Made by a program: the position numbers and the translations under genes
Assembly: GCF_025847235.1 (NCBI RefSeq)
Contig: NZ_JAOZEW010000011.1
Coordinates: forward strand, 62,001 to 126,000
Reading direction: 5' to 3'
Source of the DNA: Flavobacterium shii
GTDB lineage: Bacteria > Bacteroidota > Bacteroidia > Flavobacteriales > Flavobacteriaceae
DNA length: 64,000 bases
Shown: positions 10,135-19,141 of the stretch, piece after piece
Numbering within the stretch: position 1 is the first letter of the stretch
Layout of the letters: each line of letters opens with the position of its first letter
Notes under the pieces: model-generated
What the model was told of the DNA's origin: nothing
What the model saw: the letters and a program-made list of their open reading frames with translations, nothing else
The model's database searches: none

Positions 10135-10164
10135 AAAAGGATTCTGTTTAAGTAGAATCCTTTT
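10135..10164 (-). terminator. terminator of the FGE-like gene
   Basis: An 11-bp perfect stem (10135-10145 with 10154-10164) with an 8-base loop is followed on the minus strand by a run of T. It lies 15 bases past the stop of the sulfatase-modifying-enzyme homologue. Confidence 0.85.
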
Positions 10165-10179
10165 CGTGTTAATTTTATT

Positions 10180-11319
10180 TTAGATGCTCTTCACACATCT
10201 AAAACCTAGATGGTTTGCTGCTGATCGTACTTCTCCTTTTCCTCTGGTTCCTACCATATATCGGGTACAATATTGATCGGTACATAGAAAAGAACCGCCA
10301 CGATGTACTTTTTTTAGTTGTCCCGGTTCAGATGGGTCATTACTTGCGTCTGGTCCTTGTGGGTTTTTAGCAACATTCCCATTTTCGGCTAATGATTTAT
10401 AGTAATCTACGCTGTACCAATCATTAACCCATTCCCAAACATTTCCTGCCATGTCATATAATCCATAATGATTTGGTGCAAATTGTGCAGTTGGAGCAAT
10501 TCCTTTAAAGCCGTCTTCTCCAGTATCGCCATCTTTAATAGGGAAATGCCCTTGATATATATTTGCCTGAAATTTCCCTTTTGGTTTTAATGTGTTTCCC
10601 CAAGCATATAGTTCTCCGGTTTTTCCTCCTCTTGCTGCAAATTCCCACTCGGCTTCACTAGGAAGTCTTTTGCCAGCCCATTTTGCGTAAGCGGCAGCAT
10701 CTTCGTAAGCGATTTGTACCACAGGGTATTTTTCTTTTCCTTTTATAGTACTTTCTGGACCTTCTGGGTGTTTCCAATCTGTTCCGCCAACATATGACCA
10801 CCATTGCAGGAAGTTATTTAAGTTTACAGATGTTGGTGTAGGAGTAAATACGACCGATCCGGTTACTAAATCTTCTTCGTTGGCAGTAGGGAATTCTTCT
10901 TTAGTAGGTTTTTGTTCGGCAACGGTTACATAACCAGTTGCTTTTACAAATTTCTCGAATTGTTCATTGGTAACTTCAGTTTGATCCATCCAATAACCAT
11001 CTACGTATACGCGATGTATTGGAGCAGCATCCTTGGTAACACCTTTTATGCTGCATAAACTTTCGTCGGCAACGTTGCTTCCCATAGAGAATTCTCCACC
11101 CGGAATCCAAACCATCCCTTCTGGAGCTTTGGATGGTGCCGATTTTTTATTAACTATAGTAGGTTCAAATTTAGATTCGGATGATACCATTTGAACTTCG
11201 TTGCAATCTTGAGTTGTTTTTTCTCCAAGTGGTTTTATAAATTTTGTATAACCAAAGCTAATAAATAGAATACCAGTGGCTATTATTCCAAATAACCAAT
11301 ATTTGTTTATTTTTTTCAT
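10180..11319 (-). CDS. formylglycine-generating enzyme (SUMF1/FGE) family protein, membrane-anchored
   Basis: FGE oxidises a cysteine in sulfatases to formylglycine. This 379-residue protein has one N-terminal hydrophobic segment (about 8-24, no lipobox), so the domain is probably periplasmic and tethered. The FGE-sulfatase domain spans about 68-377. It starts with MVWIPGGEFSMGS and includes WKHPEGPESTI and AGKRLPSEAEWEFAARGG. It ends with RGGSFLCTDQYCTRY, where Cys346 and Cys351 match the copper-binding and catalytic cysteine pair of true FGEs. Many SUMF1-family proteins lack this pair. No sulfatase gene lies in the window. Alternative: a gliding-motility-related SUMF1 protein such as GldJ/GldK, but these lack the cysteines. 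Confidence 0.85.
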   Translation of the reverse strand: MKKINKYWLFGIIATGILFISFGYTKFIKPLGEKTTQDCNEVQMVSSESKFEPTIVNKKSAPSKAPEGMVWIPGGEFSMGSNVADESLCSIKGVTKDAAPIHRVYVDGYWMDQTEVTNEQFEKFVKATGYVTVAEQKPTKEEFPTANEEDLVTGSVVFTPTPTSVNLNNFLQWWSYVGGTDWKHPEGPESTIKGKEKYPVVQIAYEDAAAYAKWAGKRLPSEAEWEFAARGGKTGELYAWGNTLKPKGKFQANIYQGHFPIKDGDTGEDGFKGIAPTAQFAPNHYGLYDMAGNVWEWVNDWYSVDYYKSLAENGNVAKNPQGPDASNDPSEPGQLKKVHRGGSFLCTDQYCTRYMVGTRGKGEVRSAANHLGFRCVKSI

Positions 11320-11473
11320 TAGTTCGACTATTTTTGTATAGTTTTTATTTTAAGGAATAAAATTACAATAAAAAACTTAAAAGCGATTAAATTATTTAAA
11401 CTGTTTTATATAAAACTAATGCATTTTGGCATATTATAATTAAATTTGCAGCCACAAAAACAACAACACACTT

Positions 11474-12493
11474 ATGTATAAATTGCTTATTCGTCCGATA
11501 CTTTTTTGGTTTGATCCTGAAGAAGTCCATTATTTTACTTTTTCATTTGTTAGATTTATTTCAAAAATACCAGGAGTTTCATCGATTATAAAAATGATTT
11601 ATAAAGTAAATGACCCTCGTTTAGAGCGTGAAGTTTTTGGGATAAAATTTAGTAATCCGGTTGGTCTTGCTGCAGGATTTGATAAAGATGCCAAATTATA
11701 CAAAGAACTTTCAGATTTTGGTTTTGGATTTATAGAAATTGGTACCGTTACGCCAGTTGGTCAGGAAGGGAATCCTAAAAAGAGATTATTTCGTTTAAAA
11801 GAAGATCAGGCAATTATTAATCGAATGGGATTTAATAACGGTGGAGTTATTGAAGCTGTAGAGCGCTTGAAGCAAAATAAAGGCGTTTTAATAGGAGGAA
11901 ACATTGGTAAAAATAAAATTACTCCAAACGAAAATGCAGTTGATGATTATGTTATCTGTTTCGATGCTTTATTCAGTCACGTTGATTATTTTGTTGTGAA
12001 TGTAAGTTCTCCAAACACACCAAATTTAAGAGCTTTACAAGATAAAGAGCCATTAACACAATTGTTGCAAACGTTACAGAATAAAAATCTAACACATGCA
12101 AAACCAAAACCTATTTTATTAAAAATCGCCCCGGACTTAACCAATGAGCAATTATTGGATATTATAGACATTATTAAAACGACACAAATTGCAGGTGTAA
12201 TTGCAACTAATACGACTATTTCCAGAGATGGATTACAATCGGTAAATAAAGAAGAAATGGGAGGCTTATCGGGGAAACCTTTGGCCCAAAGATCTACCGA
12301 AGTAATTCGTTTTCTTTCTGAAAAAAGCAACAAAGCATTCCCGATTATTGGAGTAGGAGGAATACATTCGGCTCAAGATGCTATCGAAAAACTAAATGCT
12401 GGAGCAAGTTTGGTACAGTTATATACCGGCTTTATTTACGAAGGCCCAGCTTTGATAAAAGCCATAAATAAAGAAATCTTAAAGAGTTTGTAA
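11474..12493 (+). CDS. pyrD: dihydroorotate dehydrogenase (quinone), class 2
   Basis: It oxidises dihydroorotate to orotate with FMN and passes electrons to quinone, the fourth step of pyrimidine synthesis, at the inner membrane. The length of 339 residues is usual. The N-terminal amphipathic helix (about 1-35) for membrane docking and quinone access is present. So are the class 2 motifs [21 protein letters not shown] with the catalytic Ser, and [12 protein letters not shown] for FMN-phosphate binding. Its 3' end overlaps the convergent DUF3307 gene by 15 bases. Confidence 0.96.
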   Translation: MYKLLIRPILFWFDPEEVHYFTFSFVRFISKIPGVSSIIKMIYKVNDPRLEREVFGIKFSNPVGLAAGFDKDAKLYKELSDFGFGFIEIGTVTPVGQEGNPKKRLFRLKEDQAIINRMGFNNGGVIEAVERLKQNKGVLIGGNIGKNKITPNENAVDDYVICFDALFSHVDYFVVNVSSPNTPNLRALQDKEPLTQLLQTLQNKNLTHAKPKPILLKIAPDLTNEQLLDIIDIIKTTQIAGVIATNTTISRDGLQSVNKEEMGGLSGKPLAQRSTEVIRFLSEKSNKAFPIIGVGGIHSAQDAIEKLNAGASLVQLYTGFIYEGPALIKAINKEILKSL

Positions 12494-13192
12494 AAGCATT
12501 ATTTGGGCAATTAAGCCTGTAAGTAATGCGATCCCAAAGCTTAATAATGTTCCGATAAGAACATATTCTGTAAGTTTACGGTCTTTGGCCTCCTTTAAAT
12601 CTCCAAATCTAAAAATAGATTTTGCTGCCAATAAAAAACCAATGGCTTCAAAATGTCCGGTTACAATAAAACAAAATACAAATAGACGTTCTAGTATGCC
12701 AATGTAATTTCCTGCATTGGCAAGAGAATCGTTGGTTCCATCTTTATTTTCGGGAGTCCAAATCGAGATGAGGTTTTTGATGCAAATAGAAGTTGGTTTG
12801 GTTAAAAATAAAATACCCGTTAGTATAATCCAGAATTGACTATTAAGCCAAAGTAAATCTATTTTTTGTTGATTGTATAAGAGTGCAATTGTAACTAAAA
12901 CGATGAGATGTGCTATTTGATCACCAATAAACCATGCTCTTTTATTGCTGTTTTTCTGAAAATGAAGTTTTGTAAAGTCGATAAATCCATGAGTAATTGC
13001 CAGTAAAAGTGCATACCATCCAAAGGATAATTCCCCAACTAGAATCCAGGTTAAAATACCATGTAAAGCTGCATGTATATATAGGTAAATACTTTTTTGT
13101 TTTTTAACTTCTTTATCTGCAACCCATTTGTTAGGTTGGAATATAAAATCACCGAGTAAATGAGCCAAGAATAATTTTACAAATAGTATCAT
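12479..13192 (-). CDS. DUF3307 membrane protein
   Basis: A 237-residue protein with about six hydrophobic segments. The N-terminal [20 protein letters not shown] is the DUF3307 signature; conserved His and Asp in the first helices hint at a metal or ion site (inference). Function is unknown. Its start overlaps the stop of the SatD-family gene by 4 bases, indicating translational coupling. The pair may work as a sensor or regulator with a membrane partner. Confidence 0.85.
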   Translation of the reverse strand: MILFVKLFLAHLLGDFIFQPNKWVADKEVKKQKSIYLYIHAALHGILTWILVGELSFGWYALLLAITHGFIDFTKLHFQKNSNKRAWFIGDQIAHLIVLVTIALLYNQQKIDLLWLNSQFWIILTGILFLTKPTSICIKNLISIWTPENKDGTNDSLANAGNYIGILERLFVFCFIVTGHFEAIGFLLAAKSIFRFGDLKEAKDRKLTEYVLIGTLLSFGIALLTGLIAQIMLLQTL

Positions 13193-13800
13193 AGAGTAAT
13201 TTCTTTTATTTGGGATCTAAAATAACGATCTAAATCCATCATTAAATCATATTGTGCACGTTTTTGTCTTCGGCTTACAGCAGCTTGATTAATGCCTAAT
13301 TTTATACCGATTCCTTCCTGTGATAATGTTGGATTCTGAACTGCAATTACTATAAATTTTGCTGAAGGAACCAACCAATTATCCATAAAAGTCAGACTTA
13401 AACGTAGCATTAAATTAAGCTTTGTATCAAAATCAAGATTTCCGGATTTTAATGCCAAAGTTGTTTTTTGCTTTTTTAAAGTTTCAAAAAGTTCTCCGGA
13501 ATTTATGAAAGCAGTTCCGTTACTTTCGGATATTTTTTTTGCTGTATAGGTCTTATCTCCAAAACCAATACTCATTCTGGCATCCAGTTTTATAGATCTC
13601 AAATAGGCTTTTATCAATAAAGTTGTTAATAGAGCTTCTTCAGGATTTTTGATTTCTATCTGGAATTCATCACCACGATAAATTTCCCATTCGCTCGGAT
13701 TCTTGCCAAATTGGGAGAATAGTTTTTTTAAACTCTCAATCCAATCTTTGGATTTTAGTTGTCTGGAACCTATAATATCTCCTGTGATTACACTTATCAT
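13189..13800 (-). CDS. SatD-family protein with C-terminal helix-turn-helix
   Basis: About 203 residues, starting at MISVITGDIIGSR; an ATG two codons earlier is also possible. Residues about 1-120 hold ITGDIIGSR, then YRGDEFQIEI in a predicted beta-hairpin, then RMSIGFGD. That order resembles the palm fold of GGDEF/nucleotide-cyclase enzymes, but the resemblance is my reading and not a known assignment. The C-terminal 50 residues (LSQEGIGIKLGINQAAVSRR) form a helix-turn-helix like sigma-70 region 4. It is the first gene of a two-gene unit with the DUF3307 membrane protein. Biochemical function is unknown. Confidence 0.75.
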   Translation of the reverse strand: MISVITGDIIGSRQLKSKDWIESLKKLFSQFGKNPSEWEIYRGDEFQIEIKNPEEALLTTLLIKAYLRSIKLDARMSIGFGDKTYTAKKISESNGTAFINSGELFETLKKQKTTLALKSGNLDFDTKLNLMLRLSLTFMDNWLVPSAKFIVIAVQNPTLSQEGIGIKLGINQAAVSRRQKRAQYDLMMDLDRYFRSQIKEITL

Positions 13801-13806
13801 ATTCAA

Positions 13807-14175
13807 ATATAATTAAAAATTAAATAACAATTTTGTTTCAATTTGCTCCCTTAGCTTTAGTTCATCTATCAAATAACTTTGTATTTGACTTCGCTCAGGA
13901 AGGCATATCTTGATTGTTTTTGTTATACTTTATGTTGTATCAGGCTGAGCGTTTCGAAACTTCGGGAGAAGTCTGTACTTAGTATAGATTGTAAACGTCA
14001 TGATTCTTCATTTCGCTCAGGATAATAATATTACAAATATAAGGAATATTTTTAATTATTACGTTTTTATGTAATATTTGTATTTATTACAATTTTGTGT
14101 AATAAAATAAACGGAGAAGATATTTTTTATTTATATAAAAAAGACAGTAACTTAGCGTTTAGAAACTGAGTAGCT
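13807..14175. repeat. intergenic region with degenerate dispersed-repeat pieces
   Basis: No gene is seen in these 369 bases. Three fragments of a repeat centred on TTCGCTCAGG or its complement CCTGAGCG/GGCTGAGCG occur near 13888-13902, 13941-13975 and 14022-14034. The second includes the palindromic TTCGAAACTTCGGGA. The same family occurs in better-preserved form at 24099-24166. The AT-rich end (14040-14170) probably holds the promoter of the HMG-CoA lyase gene, but no clear box is visible. Confidence 0.5.
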
Positions 14176-15042
14176 TTGAGTAAAGAAATTAAGATTATCG
14201 AATGTCCACGAGATGCCATGCAAGGCATTAAAACATTTATTCCTACTAAGAATAAGGTTTCTTATATACAGTCTTTATTGCGAGTAGGTTTTGATACTAT
14301 TGACTTTGGAAGTTTTGTTTCTCCAAAAGCAATTCCACAGATGCAAGATACTGCTGCGGTTCTGGCGCAATTAGATTTGTCACAAACAACCAGTAAGTTA
14401 TTGGCGATTATAGCAAATACACAAGGAGCCGAAATGGCTTCCGAACATAAAGAGATTCAATATTTAGGATTTCCATTTTCTATATCCGAGAATTTTCAAA
14501 TGCGGAATACGCATAAAACAATTGCCGAATCGATAATTACACTCCGCGAAATATTAGAAATAGCCGATAAAAAGAATAAAGAAGTAATCACATATCTCTC
14601 GATGGGATTTGGAAATCCGTATGGAGATCCTTGGAGCGTTGAGATTGTTGCAGAGTGGACAGAGAAACTTTCCAAGATGGGAGTTAAGACACTTTCACTT
14701 TCGGATACAGTGGGAAGTTCAACTCCGGATATTATTACCTATTTATTTTCGAATTTAATCACACAATACCCCGAAATCGAGTTTGGTGCACATTTGCATA
14801 CCACACCCAATACTTGGTTCGAAAAAATTGATGCTGCTTTTCATGCAGGTTGCCGGCGTTTCGATGGTGCAATTCAAGGCTTTGGAGGTTGTCCTATGGC
14901 CACCGATAAGTTAACCGGAAATATGCCCACAGAAAAAATGGTGTCTTATTTTACAGCACAAAAGCAAGATACCAATATAAGAGCTATGAGCTTTGAAAGC
15001 GCTTATAATGAAGCTTCGAAATTATTCGGAGCTTATCATTAA
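14176..15042 (+). CDS. hydroxymethylglutaryl-CoA lyase
   Basis: It cleaves HMG-CoA to acetoacetate and acetyl-CoA in leucine breakdown. The 288-residue TIM barrel opens with IIECPRDAMQG, matching the VPRDGLQ motif. It has FGSFVSPKAIPQM, HLHTTPN, and the GGCPMATDKLTGN loop with the catalytic Cys. The start is TTG at 14176: an in-frame stop lies just upstream, and the next ATG would cut through the active-site motif. The DRE-TIM family also includes homocitrate-synthase-type enzymes, but the Cys loop supports the lyase. Confidence 0.92.
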   Translation: MSKEIKIIECPRDAMQGIKTFIPTKNKVSYIQSLLRVGFDTIDFGSFVSPKAIPQMQDTAAVLAQLDLSQTTSKLLAIIANTQGAEMASEHKEIQYLGFPFSISENFQMRNTHKTIAESIITLREILEIADKKNKEVITYLSMGFGNPYGDPWSVEIVAEWTEKLSKMGVKTLSLSDTVGSSTPDIITYLFSNLITQYPEIEFGAHLHTTPNTWFEKIDAAFHAGCRRFDGAIQGFGGCPMATDKLTGNMPTEKMVSYFTAQKQDTNIRAMSFESAYNEASKLFGAYH

Positions 15043-15125
15043 TCAATCATTAATTCCTTTTTTAAAGTAATAAGTTGCAATTGTAAAACGTTGTAAGTAT
15101 TACATCAAACTAAAATAATTCTGTA

Positions 15126-15677
15126 ATGAAATTATATTACAATAATATGTTTTTTAGGCTCATAATTGTTGCGCTATTATTCTGTTCATGCGCGAGCGAT
15201 TTAGATTTTAATCTAACCAAAGACCTAAAGTTAGAACCTGTATTTGTTGCCAATTTAACTTATTTCGATATTAAGGCAAATACATTTATCGATAATGGAA
15301 GAGAGCATGATGTCGTTTTTGATGTACAGGATTTTGATGTTTTTAGAGATAGTTTTTTCAGAGACAATTTAAAGAAAGTTCAATTTGATTTCGAAATTAA
15401 TAATACAATATCCAGAGGTTATATTGTTAGTTTAGTTTTTTTGGATGCGAATAATCAGGTAACATATAGCACAGAAATTGATGTTCCCGCATATTCAAAT
15501 ACCCCAAATATTGTGAAACACACCGATGTTTTTGAAAATCAAACACTCGATTCACTAAAAAAATCTGTAAAACTAGAAATAAGTATTACCATGTCATCAG
15601 GAGCGCCATTAACCAAAGATAGTCCGGGAAGTTTAAAATTACGTTCGGGAGCAACTGTTTACTTCGAAATAAAATGA
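15126..15677 (+). CDS. hypothetical lipoprotein
   Basis: A 183-residue protein with a type II signal peptide: a hydrophobic run and lipobox LFCSC (Cys at about 21), followed by ASDLDFN with acidic residues. The rest is beta-strand rich and not recognised. It overlaps the start of the DUF5723 outer-membrane protein gene by 4 bases, so the two are translated together and may act together at the outer membrane. Confidence 0.75.
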   Translation: MKLYYNNMFFRLIIVALLFCSCASDLDFNLTKDLKLEPVFVANLTYFDIKANTFIDNGREHDVVFDVQDFDVFRDSFFRDNLKKVQFDFEINNTISRGYIVSLVFLDANNQVTYSTEIDVPAYSNTPNIVKHTDVFENQTLDSLKKSVKLEISITMSSGAPLTKDSPGSLKLRSGATVYFEIK

Positions 15678-17074
15678 GAAAAATCTATTTAGTTTTGTTG
15701 TTAGCGGTAAGTGTTTCAGGGATGGCACAGAATAAACAAGTGTTGTATAATTTTGCCTCAGTTCCACAGTCTTTGCTTGTAAATCCAGGAACAGATGTTT
15801 CGTATAAATATTATTTTGGAGTGCCTTTGCTATCTGGTATTTCGGCTAATATTGGTTCGAGTAGTTTTTCTGCCTACGATTTGTTTGCAAATAACGGAGT
15901 CGATTTTAATACCAAGTTAAGAAATGCAGTAAATAAAGCTACCAGAAATGATAAGGTTTCTGTCAATGAGCAAATCGAATTATTCTCGGGAGGATTCAAG
16001 GTTGGAGGACGTGAAAGCAAAGCCTATATTTCTTTTGGAGTATACCAGGAAGCAGATTTTTTCATGTACGTTCCCAAAGATTTAGCATTACTGGCATTAG
16101 ATGGAAATCAAAATTATATCGGAAAATCATTCGATTTAAGCGAGTTAAGTGTAAAGGCCGAAGTGCTTTCGGTTTTTCATATAGGTTATCATAAAAAAGT
16201 AAGCGATAAATTGGTTTTAGGAGGTCGAGCCAAGTTATATTCCAGTGGATTAAATGCAACTTCTACCAAGAATTCAGGATACATCTATACAGGGAACTCA
16301 AGTACAACAATGTATAATCAAATTATATCTTCGAATCTAGAGCTAAAATCTTCGGGAATTGCCGAATATCTCGAAGACGATTATAATGGAAGTATAGCTT
16401 CGGATATTGCACATAAAACCTTTTTCGGAGGAAATTATGGACTTGGTTTTGATGTGGGAGTAACCTATTATCCTAAAAAAAATATTCAAATTACGGCAAG
16501 TATAATTGATGTTGGTTTCATTCGTCATACGAAAGAAGTCGAAAATCTTACCTACAAAGGATATTATCAATATCAAGGTGTGAATCCTAATTTCACGAAT
16601 CCCGATAAGCCAAAAAATGTATTCGACGAATTCGAGGCTGCGATTCCGCGAGACACACTTTATGGTAAATACACAACTTGGAGACCAGCTAAATTCAACT
16701 CGTCAATTCAGTATTCTTTTGGCGAAGCCAGATCAGATGAAAGCTGTAATTGTAAACCACATGGGGAAACCGAATATCTCAATGGTGTTGGATTACAATT
16801 GTTTGCCATGACTACGCCCAGAACACCATTGGCAGCTTTAACAGCTTTTTATAGACGTAGTCTTTTAGATAATTTGCAGGTAAAAGCGACTTATACAATC
16901 GATTCCTACTCGTCCAAGAATATAGGTTTTGGACTTTCGACAACACTTGGAAAGTTTAATTTATATGCCATGGTCGATAATATTCTCGAATATAAGGATA
17001 TTACAAAAGCCAATAGTGCCACGTTCCAATTTGGGTTAAATTTTATTTTCAAAGAAAATTCTGAATACAATTAA
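15674..17074 (+). CDS. DUF5723-family outer-membrane beta-barrel protein
   Basis: A 466-residue protein with a signal peptide ending at GMAQ (19). It opens with a YNFASVPQSLLVNPGTDVSY-type segment typical of DUF5723 and PorV/PorQ-like barrels in Bacteroidota. Alternating hydrophobic strands run to the end (FQFGLNFIFKE). An unusual loop with ESCNCKPHGE lies around 355. It starts inside the end of the lipoprotein gene. Function is unknown; a porin-like or surface-assembly role is an inference. Confidence 0.8.
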   Translation: MRKIYLVLLLAVSVSGMAQNKQVLYNFASVPQSLLVNPGTDVSYKYYFGVPLLSGISANIGSSSFSAYDLFANNGVDFNTKLRNAVNKATRNDKVSVNEQIELFSGGFKVGGRESKAYISFGVYQEADFFMYVPKDLALLALDGNQNYIGKSFDLSELSVKAEVLSVFHIGYHKKVSDKLVLGGRAKLYSSGLNATSTKNSGYIYTGNSSTTMYNQIISSNLELKSSGIAEYLEDDYNGSIASDIAHKTFFGGNYGLGFDVGVTYYPKKNIQITASIIDVGFIRHTKEVENLTYKGYYQYQGVNPNFTNPDKPKNVFDEFEAAIPRDTLYGKYTTWRPAKFNSSIQYSFGEARSDESCNCKPHGETEYLNGVGLQLFAMTTPRTPLAALTAFYRRSLLDNLQVKATYTIDSYSSKNIGFGLSTTLGKFNLYAMVDNILEYKDITKANSATFQFGLNFIFKENSEYN

Positions 17075-17087
17075 GTTATTTTTTATT

Positions 17088-17185
17088 AGGAGCTAATCCG
17101 GCTATTCGCTATAATCTTTATTGTTTTAAAGAAAAACAATAAAGGATTTTCGCTGCTATCCGGGCTAGGATAGTAGTAGATTTTA
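17088..17185 (+). repeat. long imperfect hairpin element downstream of the DUF5723 gene
   Basis: The centre is a 15-16 bp stem (17113-17127 with 17133-17148) with one bulge and a 5-base loop. Partly self-complementary outer arms rich in GGCTA/TAGCC-type sequence flank it, and a T run follows at about 17191. It may act as a terminator. From memory, similar elements are spread through flavobacterial intergenic regions, which would make it a dispersed repeat; only one copy is seen in this window. Confidence 0.5.
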
Positions 17186-17273
17186 GGGGCTTTTTTAATA
17201 GAAAATAACTATAGGAATTTATAAATACTTAAATTTCTGAATAGTATAATGTAAAAGTTTTTAATTTATTTAC

Positions 17274-17281
17274 TATATTTG
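17274..17281 (+). promoter_or_regulatory. probable -7 promoter box of guaB
   Basis: TATATTTG matches the Bacteroidota TAnnTTTG element and lies 26 bases before the guaB ATG. No clear -33 TTG was seen. Confidence 0.5.
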
Positions 17282-17307
17282 CACGCAATTCAACTAGAAA
17301 TTGCACC

Positions 17308-18780
17308 ATGATAGCACACAACTCCAAGATTATCGGCGAAGGTTTAACTTACGACGATGTATTATTAGTACCTAACTACTCGAATGTGCTTCCTCGCGAA
17401 GTGAGCATAAAATCAAAATTTTCTCGAAACATAACACTAAACGTTCCAATAGTATCTGCTGCTATGGATACCGTTACCGAAAGCGCAATGGCAATCGCTA
17501 TGGCGCAAGAAGGCGGAATCGGTGTTTTGCATAAAAACATGACCATCGAACAACAAGCTGCCAAAGTACGTAAAGTAAAACGTGCCGAGTCAGGAATGAT
17601 TATCGATCCAGTTACATTACCATTAAGTTCTACAATAGCCGATGCAAAAATGGCAATGAAAGAATTCGGAATTGGTGGAATTCCAATCGTTGACGAAAAC
17701 AGAATCCTAAAAGGGATTGTTACTAATCGTGATTTACGTTTTGAAAAAAACGGAACAAGACCAATTGTTGAAGTTATGACAAGCCAAAATTTGGTAACTG
17801 TAGCCGAAGGAACTTCACTAGAACAAGCCGAAGTAGTTTTACAAGGTCATAAAATAGAAAAATTACCAGTTGTTAATGCAAACTATGAATTAGTTGGATT
17901 AATTACTTTTAGAGATATTACTAAACTTACTCAAAAGCCAATTGCTAATAAAGATGTTTTTGGACGTTTACGTGTTGCAGCTGCAATTGGAGTAACCGGT
18001 GATGCAGTTCAAAGAGCAGAAGCATTAGTTGCTGCAGGAGTAGATGCTATTATTATCGATACAGCTCACGGACATACCGAAGGAGTTGTAAATACATTAA
18101 AAGAAGTAAAAAGTAAATTCCCAGGAATCGATGTTATCGTAGGTAATATTGCAACTCCAGAGGCTGCTAAATATTTAGTTGCTAATGGTGCCGATGGTGT
18201 AAAAGTAGGTATTGGCCCAGGTTCAATCTGTACAACTCGTATTGTTGCAGGTGTTGGTTTTCCACAATTCTCTGCAGTGCTAGAAGTTGCTGCAGCAATA
18301 AAAGGAAGTGGAGTACCGGTAATTGCCGATGGAGGGATACGTTATACAGGAGATATTCCTAAGGCAATTGCTGCCGGAGCCGATTGTGTGATGTTAGGAT
18401 CGTTACTTGCAGGAACCAAAGAATCTCCAGGAGAAACTATTATTTTTGAAGGAAGAAAATTCAAATCTTACCGCGGAATGGGTTCTGTTGAAGCCATGCA
18501 AACGGGATCAAAAGATCGTTATTTCCAAGATGTTGAAGACGATGTTAAAAAATTGGTTCCAGAAGGAATTGTAGGTCGTGTTCCTTACAAAGGAGAATTA
18601 AACGAAAGTATGCTTCAGTTTATTGGAGGACTTCGTGCAGGAATGGGATATTGTGGTTCAAAAGATATTCCAACTTTACAAGAAACAGGACGTTTTGTTA
18701 GAATCACTTCTAGCGGAATCACAGAGAGTCATCCTCATAACGTAACAATTACCAAAGAAGCTCCAAATTATTCAAGATAA
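17308..18780 (+). CDS. guaB: inosine-5'-monophosphate dehydrogenase
   Basis: It oxidises IMP to XMP with NAD+, the committed step of GMP synthesis in the cytoplasm. The length of 490 residues is standard. The TIM barrel is interrupted by a tandem CBS pair at about 95-215. The catalytic loop GPGSICTTR carries the Cys that attacks IMP. IADGGIRYTGD, MLGSLLAGT and the flap SYRGMGSVEAM are all present. It is a single-gene transcript with its own promoter box and a strong terminator behind it. Confidence 0.98.
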   Translation: MIAHNSKIIGEGLTYDDVLLVPNYSNVLPREVSIKSKFSRNITLNVPIVSAAMDTVTESAMAIAMAQEGGIGVLHKNMTIEQQAAKVRKVKRAESGMIIDPVTLPLSSTIADAKMAMKEFGIGGIPIVDENRILKGIVTNRDLRFEKNGTRPIVEVMTSQNLVTVAEGTSLEQAEVVLQGHKIEKLPVVNANYELVGLITFRDITKLTQKPIANKDVFGRLRVAAAIGVTGDAVQRAEALVAAGVDAIIIDTAHGHTEGVVNTLKEVKSKFPGIDVIVGNIATPEAAKYLVANGADGVKVGIGPGSICTTRIVAGVGFPQFSAVLEVAAAIKGSGVPVIADGGIRYTGDIPKAIAAGADCVMLGSLLAGTKESPGETIIFEGRKFKSYRGMGSVEAMQTGSKDRYFQDVEDDVKKLVPEGIVGRVPYKGELNESMLQFIGGLRAGMGYCGSKDIPTLQETGRFVRITSSGITESHPHNVTITKEAPNYSR

Positions 18781-18802
18781 TCAAGAGATTTTTACATAAG
18801 AC

Positions 18803-18836
18803 AAAGGCATAAGATTTAGTTTCTTATGCCTTTTTT
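18803..18836 (+). terminator. guaB terminator
   Basis: A perfect 11-bp stem (18803-18813 with 18823-18833) with a 9-base loop runs into six T residues. The flanking A-rich sequence means it could also serve the convergent DUF7660 gene, whose stop lies at 18840. Confidence 0.9.
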
Positions 18837-18839
18837 ATT

Positions 18840-19097
18840 TTATTCATATATGATTGCTCCCTTGAATATATCAGCAAAAATTTCCCAGTTAGGTTTGTCG
18901 GCATCTTTATGGATTTTCATGTTATCATAATATCCTTGAATGTCTTCGGTGTAAGATGATAATGCTTCAAGAAAATCAGGTAAAGTTTTATTTTTCCAAC
19001 CCTCTGGGTTTTCACGTAGATCTTTATGTAATGCAGTAATAAAGTCTGCAAAAGATTGTCGATCGTTTACGTTAAAGTCAAATGCTTTTTCTTTCAT
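18840..19097 (-). CDS. small DUF7660-like protein
   Basis: An acidic 85-residue protein without a signal peptide. The pattern of GWKNKTLPDFLEALSSYTED followed by W..FADIFKGAIIYE resembles the DUF7660 family, whose function is unknown. It lies 44 bases downstream of the Nudix hydrolase on the same strand and may share its transcript. The assignment rests on pattern memory only. Confidence 0.7.
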   Translation of the reverse strand: MKEKAFDFNVNDRQSFADFITALHKDLRENPEGWKNKTLPDFLEALSSYTEDIQGYYDNMKIHKDADKPNWEIFADIFKGAIIYE

Positions 19098-19141
19098 GCC
19101 TATTTAGGAATTTAATCTTTTAAGTTTAATGGATCAATATT

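Noticed and set aside
10180..11319. Gliding motility lipoprotein GldJ/GldK
   Set aside because: There is no lipobox, the paired cysteines of FGE are present, and no gld genes are adjacent.
11986..12333. Minus-strand frame of 115 codons inside pyrD
   Set aside because: It lies fully within a well-conserved gene in another frame and shows no domain of its own; a shadow frame.
17090..17180. tRNA or riboswitch
   Set aside because: No cloverleaf, no T-loop GTTCGAATC box and no known riboswitch core; only a long hairpin is supported.
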